DNA of 54,138 bases from Deltaproteobacteria bacterium (GCA_023381995.1 JAMCVD010000112.1:1-54138); one strand, 5' to 3'; shown: positions 16,055 through 25,804, numbered from the stretch's first letter. Program-made: numbers and translations. The notes: generated by a model not told the origin, from the letters alone.

Positions 16055-18217
16055 ATGATCAGGCTAAATGAAATCCATGAGAAGATACTTTCCTATAACC
16101 CGGATGCCGATTTAGATCTGATAAACAAGGCGTACGTCTTTTCCGCCAAGGTGCACAACGGACAGGTGCGTATGTCCGGTGAGCCTTACCTCATACACCC
16201 CATGGAGGTTGCGGGGATACTAGCGTCCCTGAAGATGGACGTACCTACCATCGCCGCAGGCCTGCTCCACGACACCGTGGAAGACACATGGGCGACCGTC
16301 GAGGAGATTACCGATCTGTTCGGCAAAGAGGTCGCCGACATGGTAGAAGGTGTAACGAAGATAAGCAACATCACCTTCAATACCGAAGTCGCAAAACAGG
16401 CAGAGAACTTTCGCAAAATGCTTATCGCAATGGCGAAGGACATACGGGTCATCATCATCAAGCTTGCGGACAGACTCAACAACATGAGGACGCTCGAGCA
16501 TATGCCGGAGGAGAAGAGGGAGAGCATCGCAAAAGAGACGCTCGACATATACGCTCCCATCGCGCACAGGCTGGGCATCTACTGGTTGAAGTCTGAACTC
16601 GAAGACCTGTCGTTCCGTTTCACGAAGCCCGAGTTTTACTACCGTCTCTCGAAGCTGGTCGCCAAGAGCCGGAAAGAGCGGGAAAGGTACGTGCACGAGG
16701 TCGAACACATCCTCACGGAGACGCTCGCAAAAGAGGGACTGAAGGCCGAGGTAACGGGAAGGCCCAAGCACCTTTACGGCATATACCAGAAGATGGAAAA
16801 GTCCAATCTCGACTTTGAGCAGGTCTACGACATCACCGCCTTCAGGATAATCGTGGAGGCCGTAAAGGACTGCTACCAAGCACTCGGTATTATCCATACG
16901 ACATGGAGGCCTGTTCCGGACAGATTCAAAGACTACATCGCCATGCCCAAGACCAACATGTACCAGTCGCTCCATACGACGATAATAGGCCCTAAGGGCG
17001 AGAGGGTCGAGATACAGATAAGGACGCGCGACATGCACACCGTCGCAGAGGAAGGCATAGCGGCACACTGGAAGTACAAGGAAGGCAAGCTGCTTGAGAC
17101 GAAGGAGGACATAACCTTCAGGTGGATACGGCACCTCATAGAGTGGCAGCAGGACCTGAAAGACCCGGAGTCCTTCATGCAGTTCGTGAAAGTTGACCTG
17201 TTCCCGGACGAGGTCTATGTGTTTACGCCAAAGGGTGACGTGATAGAGCTCCCTGTCGGCGCAACGCCGCTGGACTTCGCCTATGCGATACACTCGGATG
17301 TCGGCAACCACTGTGCAAGCTCCAAGATAAACGGCAAGATCGTGCCCATCAAGACGCAGCTCAGGAACGGAGATACGGTCGAAGTCATTACCTCTCCGAC
17401 CGCACACCCTACGAGGGACTGGCTGAGGATCGTCGCTGCGTCGAAAACGAAGGCAAAGATCAGACAATGGCTCAGCAAGGAAGAAAGAGAAGAGAGCAGG
17501 AAGATAGGCAGGGAGCTGCTCGAGAGCGAATTCACCAAGTTCAACCTCGATTTCTCAAAATTTGTAAACTCAAGCGAGATACACAAATACCTCTCCGATG
17601 CAAACTTGAAGAACATAGACAGCCTGTACTCGCAGATCGGATACGGGAAACTGTCCCCGCTCCAGACCATAAAGCACCTGATCCCGATAGACAAGCTCAA
17701 GGAGCAGAGACCGCAGACAGACAGTACAATATCGAAGCTGTTCAAGCTGGTGGCGAGAAAGTCATCGACCGCGGTAAAGATAAAGGGCATGGACGATATA
17801 CTGGTGAGGTTTGCCCATTGCTGCAACCCCATCGTGGGGGACTCCATCGTCGGCTTTATAACGAGGGGTAGGGGCATAACGATCCACACGGCGAGCTGTC
17901 CAAAGACGATCGAGCTAGACCCGGAGCGCAAGATCGAGGCGGAATGGCATGCAGCGAGCAACATACTGAGGCCCGTAAAGATCATGGTGACGGGCATGGA
18001 CAAGCCTGGCCTGCTCGCGGGCATAACGAACTCCATCTCGACGCTCGGGGTGAACATAATAAGGGCGTCCGTAGCTCCCGACAGGAACCAGAAATCCACA
18101 CTGATGTTCGAGATCGCAGTCAAAGACATCCATCAGCTTCGGGAAGTCGTCAACAGCATATCGAAGATAAAAGACGTCACGAACGTGGAAAGGATACTAT
18201 CCGGAGAGGCTCCATGA
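16055..18217 (+). CDS. rel: Bifunctional (p)ppGpp synthetase/hydrolase (Rel/SpoT)
   Basis: Makes and degrades the stringent-response alarmone. The 720 residues contain an intact hydrolase HD domain (LLHDTVEDTWAT, about residue 69; HMPEEKRESIAKETL), the synthetase domain with DITAFRIIV and DRFKDYIAMPKTNMYQSLHT, a TGS domain (DEVYVFTPKGDVIELP, about residue 390), a conserved-Cys region (HCCNPIVGDSIVG) and a C-terminal ACT domain (from about 640). The RFKD signature in the synthetase is the form found in bifunctional Rel/SpoT enzymes rather than synthetase-only RelA. The ATG follows GATAGGTT. The stop TGA overlaps the ridA start (ATGA), so the two are coupled. Confidence 0.95.
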   Translation: MIRLNEIHEKILSYNPDADLDLINKAYVFSAKVHNGQVRMSGEPYLIHPMEVAGILASLKMDVPTIAAGLLHDTVEDTWATVEEITDLFGKEVADMVEGVTKISNITFNTEVAKQAENFRKMLIAMAKDIRVIIIKLADRLNNMRTLEHMPEEKRESIAKETLDIYAPIAHRLGIYWLKSELEDLSFRFTKPEFYYRLSKLVAKSRKERERYVHEVEHILTETLAKEGLKAEVTGRPKHLYGIYQKMEKSNLDFEQVYDITAFRIIVEAVKDCYQALGIIHTTWRPVPDRFKDYIAMPKTNMYQSLHTTIIGPKGERVEIQIRTRDMHTVAEEGIAAHWKYKEGKLLETKEDITFRWIRHLIEWQQDLKDPESFMQFVKVDLFPDEVYVFTPKGDVIELPVGATPLDFAYAIHSDVGNHCASSKINGKIVPIKTQLRNGDTVEVITSPTAHPTRDWLRIVAASKTKAKIRQWLSKEEREESRKIGRELLESEFTKFNLDFSKFVNSSEIHKYLSDANLKNIDSLYSQIGYGKLSPLQTIKHLIPIDKLKEQRPQTDSTISKLFKLVARKSSTAVKIKGMDDILVRFAHCCNPIVGDSIVGFITRGRGITIHTASCPKTIELDPERKIEAEWHAASNILRPVKIMVTGMDKPGLLAGITNSISTLGVNIIRASVAPDRNQKSTLMFEIAVKDIHQLREVVNSISKIKDVTNVERILSGEAP

Positions 18218-18591
18218 GGCACGGCATCGTGAGCCATAAGCTGCCGGCCCCTGTTGGCCCTTACTCGCAGATGGTCGAATGCCGCGGGTTCCTGTTCCTG
18301 TCCGGCCAGATAGCGTTGGAGCCTTCGACCGGCGTCGTCGTCAAGGGAGGTATAGCGCTCCAGACAGAGGCGATATTGGGTTCTGTCAAGGATGCACTGG
18401 AGGAACAGGGGCTGGATATGGGCCATATCGTAAAAGTGACCGCGTATCTGGTCGACACAGGGGACTTTGGTGCCTTCAATGGGGTTTATGCAAGCTACTT
18501 CGACGACACTCCACCCGCGAGAACGACCGTGTTTGTCAGCGCCCTACCAAATGGTGCAAGGGTAGAGCTCGACATTATCGCGCATCCATAG
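18214..18591 (+). CDS. ridA: RidA family deaminase (YjgF/YER057c/UK114)
   Basis: A 125-residue trimeric enzyme that hydrolyses reactive enamine/imine intermediates formed by PLP enzymes. Family landmarks are APVGPYSQMVECRGFLFLSG, GQIALEP, the helix with a conserved VKVTAYLVD segment, and the C-terminal block PPARTTVFVSALPNGARVEL holding the conserved substrate-binding Arg. The ATG at 18214 overlaps the rel stop; the much longer frame starting at 17944 is an overlap artefact inside rel. Pairing of rel with ridA is common. Confidence 0.93.
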   Translation: MRHGIVSHKLPAPVGPYSQMVECRGFLFLSGQIALEPSTGVVVKGGIALQTEAILGSVKDALEEQGLDMGHIVKVTAYLVDTGDFGAFNGVYASYFDDTPPARTTVFVSALPNGARVELDIIAHP

Positions 18592-18654
18592 AGCACTTTT
18601 CGTCCCCTGAACAGGCCCTTCCCAACATGGTCTGACCGCAAAACAAGAATTTAC

Positions 18655-18682
18655 TTGACACAAAATAAATATATTGTATATT
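18655..18682 (+). promoter_or_regulatory. Promoter for the sat-apr-qmo operon
   Basis: TTGACA (18655-18660) and TATATT (18677-18682) are 16 bases apart in an A/T-rich setting, 34 bases before the sat ATG. Directly downstream, TATTGTATACATAATA (about 18680-18695) is a near-palindrome centred on GTATAC and could be an operator. The match is among the best in the window, as expected for a very highly expressed energy operon. Confidence 0.6.
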
Positions 18683-18715
18683 GTATACATAATATAGGAC
18701 AGAAAGGAGGCAAAG

Positions 18716-19945
18716 ATGGGAAAATTGATTTCACCGCACGGTTCTACGGTATTGAAACCCCTTCTGCTGGAAGGGAAGGCACGGGGGGAAGAGCTTAAGA
18801 AGGCCCAGGACCTGCCCAAGGTAAAGATGACGAGCAGGGAAACGTCCGATCTTATTATGCTTGGTATAGGGGCGTTTACCCCTCTTGAAGGATTTATGGG
18901 ACACGACGACTGGAAAGGCGTATGTGCAGAATATAAGACGAAAGATGGATTGTTCTGGCCTATTCCAATAACCCTTTCGGCACAAAAGTCTGTTGCTGAT
19001 GGTCTGAAGGGCGGCTCCGAGGTAGCCCTTGTCGACGATGAGACGTCCGAGATCATGGGGACGATGAAAATAAAGGAAAAATACTCCATTGATAAGGCCT
19101 ATGAATGCAAGGAGATTTTCAGGACAAACGACACAGAGCACCCCGGCGTTGCAAAGGTCATGGCGCAGGCGGAGGTAAACCTTGCCGGGCCGGTGAAGGT
19201 ATTGAGCGAGGGCTATTATCCGAAACAGTTTAGCGACATATATATGAGACCGGCCGAGAGCCGAAAGCGCTTTGAAGAGAAGGGATGGAAGACGATAGCG
19301 GCCCTCCAGTTGAGGAACCCTATGCACAGATCCCACGAATATCTCGCAAAGATAGCGATCGAGGTCGTTGACGGTGTGTTTATTCACCAGCTCGTCGGAA
19401 AGCTCAAAGAAGGAGATATACCGGCAGATGTAAGAACAAAATGTATCAATGTGCTCGTTGACAAATACTTTGTGAAGAACACCGTTTTGATGGGCGGATA
19501 TCCCATGGAGATGCGGTACGCCGGCCCTCGCGAGGCGCTGCTGCACGGCGTCTTCAGACAGAACTTCGGATGCACGCATCTTATCGTGGGCAGGGACCAT
19601 GCGGGTGTCGGCAGCTACTATGGGCCGTTCGACGCCCAGAAGATATTCGACGAGATACCCAAAGACGCACTGGAACTCAAGCCGTTCAAGATCGACTGGA
19701 CATTCTACTGCTACAAGTGCAGAGGCATGGCTTCGACAAGGACATGTCCGCACGGCAAGGAGGACAGGCTCCTCTTGAGCGGAACAGCACTGCGTAAGTC
19801 ATTGTCGGAAGGGAAGCCGGTGTCGGAGGACTTCAGCAGGCCCGAGGTCCTGGAGATACTGAAGGACTATTATGCGCACCTCGAGCACAAGGTGGAGATC
19901 AAGACACACGCTGCGTCCGAGGGTATAGGGATGGAGAAGAAATAA
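18716..19945 (+). CDS. sat: Sulfate adenylyltransferase (ATP sulfurylase)
   Basis: Activates sulfate with ATP to adenosine 5'-phosphosulfate (APS) and pyrophosphate, the first step of dissimilatory sulfate reduction. The 409-residue, single-domain form matches the homo-oligomeric enzyme of sulfate reducers rather than CysDN. The nucleotide-binding motif [11 protein letters not shown] is near residue 200 and [14 protein letters not shown] near 290. A Cys-rich segment ([17 protein letters not shown], about 330) fits the zinc or structural Cys cluster seen in this branch. The start has AGAAAGGAGG seven bases upstream and a strong promoter before it. It leads the operon sat-aprB-aprA-qmoA-qmoB-qmoC. 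Confidence 0.96.
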   Translation: MGKLISPHGSTVLKPLLLEGKARGEELKKAQDLPKVKMTSRETSDLIMLGIGAFTPLEGFMGHDDWKGVCAEYKTKDGLFWPIPITLSAQKSVADGLKGGSEVALVDDETSEIMGTMKIKEKYSIDKAYECKEIFRTNDTEHPGVAKVMAQAEVNLAGPVKVLSEGYYPKQFSDIYMRPAESRKRFEEKGWKTIAALQLRNPMHRSHEYLAKIAIEVVDGVFIHQLVGKLKEGDIPADVRTKCINVLVDKYFVKNTVLMGGYPMEMRYAGPREALLHGVFRQNFGCTHLIVGRDHAGVGSYYGPFDAQKIFDEIPKDALELKPFKIDWTFYCYKCRGMASTRTCPHGKEDRLLLSGTALRKSLSEGKPVSEDFSRPEVLEILKDYYAHLEHKVEIKTHAASEGIGMEKK

Positions 19946-19971
19946 AAGTAAAAATAAAAGGAGGTCAATGT

Positions 19972-20415
19972 ATGCCAAGTTATGTAATAACGGAAAAATG
20001 CGACGGTTGCAAGGCACTCAAGACAACAGCATGTCAGTACATATGTCCGAATGACCTTATGGTTTTGGACAAAGAAAAGATGAAGGCCTACAACAGGGAG
20101 CCGGAAATGTGCTGGGAATGTTACTCATGCGTAAAGATGTGCCCACAGCAGGCAATCGACGTGAGAGGGTACGCGGACTTTGTACCGCTGGGGGCCAGTG
20201 TAACGCCTATGCGGGGTTCGGACAATATCATGTGGACAGTAAAATTCCGTAACGGAACAATCAAGAGGTTCAAATTCCCGATCAGGACAACTGCTGTAGG
20301 GGAAGCCAAGCCATATGCGGAATATAAGCCTGGTACGGACGATCTGAGAAGCCCCTTGCTCGCAACGGAGCCTGATTCATTGGGTCTATCTCAGCTCTCG
20401 GTACCGAAGAAATAA
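19972..20415 (+). CDS. aprB: Adenylylsulfate reductase beta subunit
   Basis: The electron-transfer subunit of APS reductase, carrying two [4Fe-4S] clusters that pass electrons to FAD in AprA. The 147-residue protein shows the two cluster-binding groups near the N-terminus: CDGC followed by CQYICPND, and CWECYSCVKMCPQQA. The C-terminal tail after about residue 80, which wraps around AprA in known structures, is present. The ribosome site AAAGGAGGTC precedes the ATG at 19972; an out-of-frame ATG lies four bases earlier. It is 26 bases after sat and 10 before aprA, in the gene order typical of sulfate reducers. Confidence 0.96.
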   Translation: MPSYVITEKCDGCKALKTTACQYICPNDLMVLDKEKMKAYNREPEMCWECYSCVKMCPQQAIDVRGYADFVPLGASVTPMRGSDNIMWTVKFRNGTIKRFKFPIRTTAVGEAKPYAEYKPGTDDLRSPLLATEPDSLGLSQLSVPKK

Positions 20416-20425
20416 GGAGGAAGGT

Positions 20426-22312
20426 ATGGATAACTTTGAAACGGTGGAAGTAAATACGGATCTTTTGATCGTTGGCGGCGGTATGGCTGCGTGCGGTGCG
20501 GCTGTTGAGGCGTCTTACTGGGCAAAGAAGAACGGTCTGAAAGTGACCCTTGTGGACAAGGCGGCAATGGAGAGGAGCGGAGCGGTCGCAATGGGACTTT
20601 CTGCCATAAACACGTACATCGGTATAAAGGACGGAGCAAACACGCCCGAGGACTTTGTCAAGTATGTAAGGAACGATCAGATGGGCACCGTACGGGAAGA
20701 CCTTGTCTACGATATAGCTCGTCATGTCGACTCGACGGTCCACCTCTTTGAAAAATGGGGCTTGCCCATATGGAAAGACGAGAAGGGAAACTACATTCAC
20801 GAGGGCAGGTGGCAGATCATGATAAACGGCGAGTCTTACAAGGTCATAGTGGCAGAGGCAGCAAAGAATGCGCTCGGTATGGACAACATCTACGAGAGGG
20901 TATTCATAGTAAACCTGCTCAGGGACGAGAAAGACCCCAACAAGATAGCAGGGGCCGTGGGATTCAGCGTAAGGGAAAACAAGTTCTACGTATTCAAGGC
21001 GAAGGCCGTCATCGTCGCAGCAGGCGGAGCGGTCCATATATTCAGACCGAGGTCGACGGGCGAAGGACTCGGAAGGGCATGGTACCCCCCATGGAACTCC
21101 GGCTCCAGCTATGCGACAATGCTGCAGGCCGGTGCCGAAATGACGCAGATGGAGAGCAGGTTCATTCCTACACGGTTTAAGGACGGATACGGTCCCGTAG
21201 GCGCATGGTTCCTTCTCTTCAAGTCCAGGGCTACAAACGCATTCGGAGAAGACTATTTGCAGACACAGGCAGAGGAGATCAAGAAATGGGAGCCCTATGC
21301 GAGTGCAAAACCCGTCCCGACACCGCTGCGTAACCATCAGATGATCAAAGAGCTCAGCGAAGGCAGGGGCCCTGTTTATATGAGAACAGAGGAGGCGATA
21401 AAAAAGATAACGGATACGACGCCCGGTACCGACAAAGACAAGAAGAAGAGGCTGAAGGAGCTCGAGTCGGAGGCATGGGAAGACTTCCTTGACATGACGA
21501 TAACCCAGGCAGGCCTGTGGGCATCGCAGAACATAGCACCCGAGGAAAAGCCGTCAGAGATTATGGCCTCGGAGCCATACTTTATCGGCTCGCACGCATC
21601 TTGCGCAGGTGCATGGGTCAGCGGCCCTGCCGATATTGCGCCGAAAGAGTACACGTGGGGCTATAACCGTATGAGCACGGTACAGGGGCTGTTTACGGCG
21701 GGTGACGGCGTGGGGGCATCGGCCCATAAGTTCTCCTCGGGCTCATGCACAGAAGGCAGGATAGCCGGCAAGTCCGCGATAGCCTATATAAAGGACCACC
21801 CCGGGTCCCCGAGCGTGGCCCCGAAGGAGATAGACGCTTTGAAAGAGCGGACGTATAAACCGCTGAAGACTTTCGAACAGTTCAAGGGCCTCTCGAGCGA
21901 TTCAAACATCAATCCCAACTATATAAGGCCGAAGATGTTCCTGTTCAGGCTGAACAAGATTATGGATGAGTATGTAGGCGGGACATCGATGTGGTATACG
22001 ACCAACAAGCCCATGCTTGAAAGGGGGCTCGAGTTGCTGACCTTCCTTAAGGAAGACTCGGAAAAGCTTGGAGCAGAGAACCTCCACGAGCTCATGAGGG
22101 CGTGGGAGAACTACCACAGGCTCTGGACGGCGGAGGTCCATTTAAGGCATGTGATGTTCAGGGAAGAGACAAGGTATCCGGGGTATCTGTACAGGTCCGA
22201 CTTCCCCAAGATCGATGAAGCGAACTGGAAGGTGTTCGTGAACTCGAGGTGGGACCCCCAGACCGGCAACTGGCAGATGTCGAAGAAACCGGTAATAAAG
22301 ATAGTAGAGTAA
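20426..22312 (+). CDS. aprA: Adenylylsulfate reductase alpha subunit
   Basis: The FAD-containing catalytic subunit that reduces APS to sulfite and AMP. The 628 residues follow the succinate dehydrogenase/fumarate reductase flavoprotein fold: an N-terminal dinucleotide-binding loop VGGGMAACGAAVEA (about residue 14), AVAMGLSAINTYIG, the FAD-binding segment near AAGGAVHIF, the sequence MTQMESRFIPTRFKDGYGPVG, and the ASCAGAWVSGPAD loop. Ribosome site AAGGAGGAAGG precedes the ATG. A strong 12-base hairpin lies after its stop (22321-22349). With aprB it forms the core of dissimilatory sulfate reduction; the following qmo genes supply its electrons. Confidence 0.96.
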   Translation: MDNFETVEVNTDLLIVGGGMAACGAAVEASYWAKKNGLKVTLVDKAAMERSGAVAMGLSAINTYIGIKDGANTPEDFVKYVRNDQMGTVREDLVYDIARHVDSTVHLFEKWGLPIWKDEKGNYIHEGRWQIMINGESYKVIVAEAAKNALGMDNIYERVFIVNLLRDEKDPNKIAGAVGFSVRENKFYVFKAKAVIVAAGGAVHIFRPRSTGEGLGRAWYPPWNSGSSYATMLQAGAEMTQMESRFIPTRFKDGYGPVGAWFLLFKSRATNAFGEDYLQTQAEEIKKWEPYASAKPVPTPLRNHQMIKELSEGRGPVYMRTEEAIKKITDTTPGTDKDKKKRLKELESEAWEDFLDMTITQAGLWASQNIAPEEKPSEIMASEPYFIGSHASCAGAWVSGPADIAPKEYTWGYNRMSTVQGLFTAGDGVGASAHKFSSGSCTEGRIAGKSAIAYIKDHPGSPSVAPKEIDALKERTYKPLKTFEQFKGLSSDSNINPNYIRPKMFLFRLNKIMDEYVGGTSMWYTTNKPMLERGLELLTFLKEDSEKLGAENLHELMRAWENYHRLWTAEVHLRHVMFREETRYPGYLYRSDFPKIDEANWKVFVNSRWDPQTGNWQMSKKPVIKIVE

Positions 22313-22320
22313 AATTTTCC

Positions 22321-22349
22321 ATGCAGAAGCGGACACGCCGCTTCTGCAT
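22321..22349 (+). promoter_or_regulatory. Perfect 12-bp hairpin between aprA and qmoA
   Basis: ATGCAGAAGCGG (22321-22332) pairs perfectly with CCGCTTCTGCAT (22338-22349) around a 5-base loop, 9 bases after the aprA stop. It is followed by AATAAAAAAG, not by T, so on the plus strand it lacks the T tract of an intrinsic terminator. A likely role is mRNA processing or stabilisation that raises apr expression relative to qmo. Confidence 0.6.
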
Positions 22350-22378
22350 AATAAAAAAGCTATAGATAGCAGGTGCGT

Positions 22379-23644
22379 ATGGCAACGAGTATTGGCAATA
22401 GAAGTGTGTGCGTCATCGGCGGAGGAATCAGCGGGATGACAACGGCCATAGAAGCTGCAGAAGTAGGCTATGAGGTATACCTCATAGAGAAGGCCCCCTC
22501 GCTCGGAGGCAGGGTGGTCCAAATGAATCAATATTTCCCGAAGCTTTGTCCTCCGCAGTGCGGCGTGGAGATCAACTACAGGAGAATACGGGTAAATCCC
22601 AGAATACGACACTTTACGCTTGCAGAGGTTGAGGGCGTCTCCGGCATACCGGGCAATTTTGATGTAACGGTACGGATGGGACCGAGGTATGTTAATGAAA
22701 AGTGCACTTCGTGCAACAAATGTACGGACGCCTGTCCTGTCGAGAGGCAGAGCGACTACGATTATGGTATGGGGAAAACAAAGGCCATCTATCTGCCGCA
22801 CGAGATGGCCTTCCCCATGAGGTACGTCATTGACGATACGGTTTGCTTGAAGGAGCAGTGTTCGAAATGCGTGGCAGCATGCAGGTACGATGCGATTGAG
22901 CTTTCCATGAAGCCAAAGTCTCTTACCATCAACGTCGGCTCCGTTGTCCTGGCAACAGGATGGTCGCCTTACCATGCGATCAAGATAGATAATCTCAAAT
23001 TCGGCATCTATAGGAATGTTATAAGAAACGTCGAAATGGAAAGGCTTGCTGCACCGAACGGACCCACAAAAGGGAAGATACTAAGTCCATCCGACAAAAA
23101 GGAGATCAAGAGCATCGCTTTTGTCCAGTGCGCAGGCTCGAGGGATGAAAACCATCTGGCCTACTGCTCATCCGTTTGCTGTCTCGCGTCGATGAAGCAA
23201 GCTACCTATGTGAGGAGCCAGTATCCGGATGCGGACATATTTATATTCTATATCGATATAAGGGCGACCGGCCGGTTCGAGGACTTCTATGTAAAGCTCC
23301 AGACCGACAGGAAAATATCGTTTATAAAGGGGAAGGTCGCAAAGATAATCGAGGACGAGGGTACGAAGGCACTCACGGTCGTGGCCGAGGATATCCTTTC
23401 TGGGAAAAAGGTCTACAGAAAGGTTGATATGGTGGTACTGGCGACGGGTATGGTGCCGAACGGCATAAAGGCAAAGATGCCGGCTGACATTGTTTACGAT
23501 GAGTTTGGCTTCGCTGTATCAGACCTTCAATCGCCGGGAATCTATGTGACGGGCTGTACAAAGAAGCCAGCAGACGTAGCAAGTTGTATTCAGGACGCAA
23601 CAGGAACAGCGCTGAAAGCGATTCAGACGATCGTGGGGGTATAA
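22379..23644 (+). CDS. qmoA: Quinone-interacting membrane-bound oxidoreductase subunit QmoA
   Basis: A 421-residue HdrA-like flavoprotein subunit of QmoABC, the complex that links the menaquinone pool to APS reductase. The FAD-binding start is VCVIGGGISGMTTAIEAAE (about residues 10-28), with FPKLCPPQCGVEINYRR, a ferredoxin-like Cys cluster (CTSCNKCTDACPV, about 117; then CLKEQCSKCVAAC), and a closing FAD segment GIYVTGCTKKPADVASCIQDA. The ATG at 22379 has AGG five bases upstream; a GTG at 22373 is less likely. It is four bases from qmoB. Gene order and the two homologous flavoproteins in tandem distinguish it from methanogen-type HdrA. Confidence 0.93.
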   Translation: MATSIGNRSVCVIGGGISGMTTAIEAAEVGYEVYLIEKAPSLGGRVVQMNQYFPKLCPPQCGVEINYRRIRVNPRIRHFTLAEVEGVSGIPGNFDVTVRMGPRYVNEKCTSCNKCTDACPVERQSDYDYGMGKTKAIYLPHEMAFPMRYVIDDTVCLKEQCSKCVAACRYDAIELSMKPKSLTINVGSVVLATGWSPYHAIKIDNLKFGIYRNVIRNVEMERLAAPNGPTKGKILSPSDKKEIKSIAFVQCAGSRDENHLAYCSSVCCLASMKQATYVRSQYPDADIFIFYIDIRATGRFEDFYVKLQTDRKISFIKGKVAKIIEDEGTKALTVVAEDILSGKKVYRKVDMVVLATGMVPNGIKAKMPADIVYDEFGFAVSDLQSPGIYVTGCTKKPADVASCIQDATGTALKAIQTIVGV

Positions 23645-23648
23645 AGCC

Positions 23649-25793
23649 GTGGACAAAATATTGGGTATATATATATGTTCAGGCTGTGATATTGGTGATT
23701 CGGTTGATGTAGATCGACTTCTGACCGTTGCTAAAGAAGAACAAAAAATACCGATTTGTATTAAACATTCAAATCTGTGTAATGCAGAAGGCGTGGAGCT
23801 TATAAAAAAAGACATTAAAGAACAGGGTGTAAACGCGGTTGTCGTTTCCGCCTGTTCTCCAAGGGTTCACTTCGATACATTTTCTTTTGGCCCATCCGTC
23901 TACGTAGAAAGGGTTAATCTGAGGGAACATGTTGCCTGGTCGCATGTACCCAAAGATGAGGACACCCAGATGCTTGCAGAAGACTACGTAAGGATGGGGA
24001 TTACAAAGGCCAAGAAAGCAAGCCCGCCTAAACCGTATATAGAGAATATTAACAAAACGCTCCTTGTTATTGGCGGAGGCATAAGCGGCATGACATCGGC
24101 TATTGAGTCTGCAAAGGCAGGATATAAGGTCATACTCGTGGAAAAAAGCCCCGTACTCGGAGGCTGGATGCGCAGATGGTACAGGCAGCTCCCACAAAAA
24201 CCTCCGTATAAAGGATTACAGGATGTTGATATAGAAAACACGATCGATGAAGTAAAAAAACATCCTGACATTAAACTTCTCACTTCTGCCGAGATAGAGA
24301 ATATAGCAGGACAGCCAGGCATGTTTGATGTATCGATAAAACAAGGCGGTAAGACCATAGTTGAAAGAGCGGGTTCGATAGTTGTATCGACTGGCTGGAA
24401 GCCCTACGATGCCGGTAAGGTCGACGGCCTTGGCTTTGGCAAGTATCCGAATGTGGTTAACAATATAACAATGGAAGATATAGCTGTCCAGGGTAAGGGG
24501 AAGATTAAGCGTCCGTCGGATAATAAAGATGTAAAATCTGTTGTGTTTGTGCAATGCGTAGGCTCAAGGGACAAGGACCATCTTCCCTATTGTTCCTCTG
24601 TATGCTGTCTTGTGTCTTTGAAACAGGCATCATACATAAGGAGCAGTAACCCGGCTGCGAAAGTTTACATAATTTATAAAGACATGCGTACCCCTGGACA
24701 ATACGAAAATTTCTATAAAGATACGCAGGCGGATGATGGGATATTCCTTACCAAGGGAGATGTTTTTTTACTTCATCGATCGTCGGATAAATCTCTTACC
24801 GTTGAAGTAAAAAATACATTACTCGGTGAAGATATAAGTATAAAGGCGGACATGGTCGTACTTGCAACGGGTATGGTGCCTGCTACAGATTCGAGTATAT
24901 TAAACCTTCGATACAGGCAGGGCAAGGAATTACCAATGCTGAAGTATGGGTTTCCGGATTCCAACTTTATATGTTTCCCGTACGAGACCCAGAGAACAGC
25001 TATATACGCGGCCGGGTGTGTGAGACAGCCGGCTGAGAGCAAAACATGCAAGGATGATGCGACGGGAGCGGCATTGAAAGCAATCCAGGCTGTGGAACTT
25101 GAATCCATAGGCTCTGCTGTTCATCCGAGGGCCGGAGACCTTTCATACCCGATATTCTTTATGCAAAAATGTACACAGTGCAAAAGATGTACCGAGGAAT
25201 GTCCATTTGGAGCGCTTGATGAGGATGAGAAAGGTTCACCAAAACCAAATCCAAACAGGTGCAGAAGATGTGGTGTTTGTATGGGTGCATGTCCTGAGAG
25301 GATTGTTTCATTCGAGAACTATTCGGTGGATATTGTGTCTTCGATGCTTAAATCTATAGAGGTACCCGGTGAAGAAGAAGAAAAACTCAGAATACTTGTA
25401 CTCGCATGCGAGAACGATGCTTACCCGGCTTTTGATATAGCTGGTATAAACCGTACCGTATTCAATCCCAAGGTGAGGATTATACCGGTACGGTGTCTTG
25501 GCTCCGTCAATATCGTATGGATAGCGGATGCGCTTTCGAGGGGCATAGATGGCATCATGCTCATAGGATGCAAGTACGGAGAGGACTACCAGTGCCATTT
25601 TATAAAAGGGAGCGAGCTTGCCAACAGAAGGATGGAAAATCTTAAAGAGGTGCTGCAGAGGCTTGTGCTCGAGCCTGAAAGGGTGCAAGTGCTTCAACTC
25701 GCTATCTCGGACTACGACAATATACCGGGGATTATGGACGACTTTATGGCGAAGGTCACCGAGCTCGGGCCGAATCCGTACAAGAGTTTTTGA
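23649..25793 (+). CDS. qmoB: Quinone-interacting membrane-bound oxidoreductase subunit QmoB
   Basis: A 714-residue HdrA-like flavoprotein fused to an MvhD-like domain. Order: an N-terminal segment with CSGCDIGDSVDVDRLL, the FAD-binding loop LLVIGGGISGMTSAIESAK (about residue 137), a shared core similar to QmoA (VQCVGSRDKDHLPYCSSVCC), two [4Fe-4S] motifs (CTQCKRCTEECPFGALD; CRRCGVCMGACPERI), and a C-terminal MvhD region (IPVRCLGSVN, GCKYGEDYQCHF) that probably binds a [2Fe-2S] cluster. The start is GTG at 23649. Base composition is clearly more A/T-rich than in qmoA (23 of 60 G+C in the lines at 23701 and 24241, against 32 of 60 at 22501), recovering near 25500, although the protein is intact. 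Confidence 0.93.
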   Translation: MDKILGIYICSGCDIGDSVDVDRLLTVAKEEQKIPICIKHSNLCNAEGVELIKKDIKEQGVNAVVVSACSPRVHFDTFSFGPSVYVERVNLREHVAWSHVPKDEDTQMLAEDYVRMGITKAKKASPPKPYIENINKTLLVIGGGISGMTSAIESAKAGYKVILVEKSPVLGGWMRRWYRQLPQKPPYKGLQDVDIENTIDEVKKHPDIKLLTSAEIENIAGQPGMFDVSIKQGGKTIVERAGSIVVSTGWKPYDAGKVDGLGFGKYPNVVNNITMEDIAVQGKGKIKRPSDNKDVKSVVFVQCVGSRDKDHLPYCSSVCCLVSLKQASYIRSSNPAAKVYIIYKDMRTPGQYENFYKDTQADDGIFLTKGDVFLLHRSSDKSLTVEVKNTLLGEDISIKADMVVLATGMVPATDSSILNLRYRQGKELPMLKYGFPDSNFICFPYETQRTAIYAAGCVRQPAESKTCKDDATGAALKAIQAVELESIGSAVHPRAGDLSYPIFFMQKCTQCKRCTEECPFGALDEDEKGSPKPNPNRCRRCGVCMGACPERIVSFENYSVDIVSSMLKSIEVPGEEEEKLRILVLACENDAYPAFDIAGINRTVFNPKVRIIPVRCLGSVNIVWIADALSRGIDGIMLIGCKYGEDYQCHFIKGSELANRRMENLKEVLQRLVLEPERVQVLQLAISDYDNIPGIMDDFMAKVTELGPNPYKSF

Positions 25794-25804
25794 AGAGGTG
25801 ATGT

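Noticed and set aside
18215..18217. ridA as a fusion with rel
   Set aside because: The TGA at 18215-18217 ends rel and ridA is in another frame; the two only overlap by ATGA.
22321..22349. Hairpin after aprA as an intrinsic terminator
   Set aside because: It is followed by A-rich, not T-rich, sequence on the plus strand and lies inside an operon.
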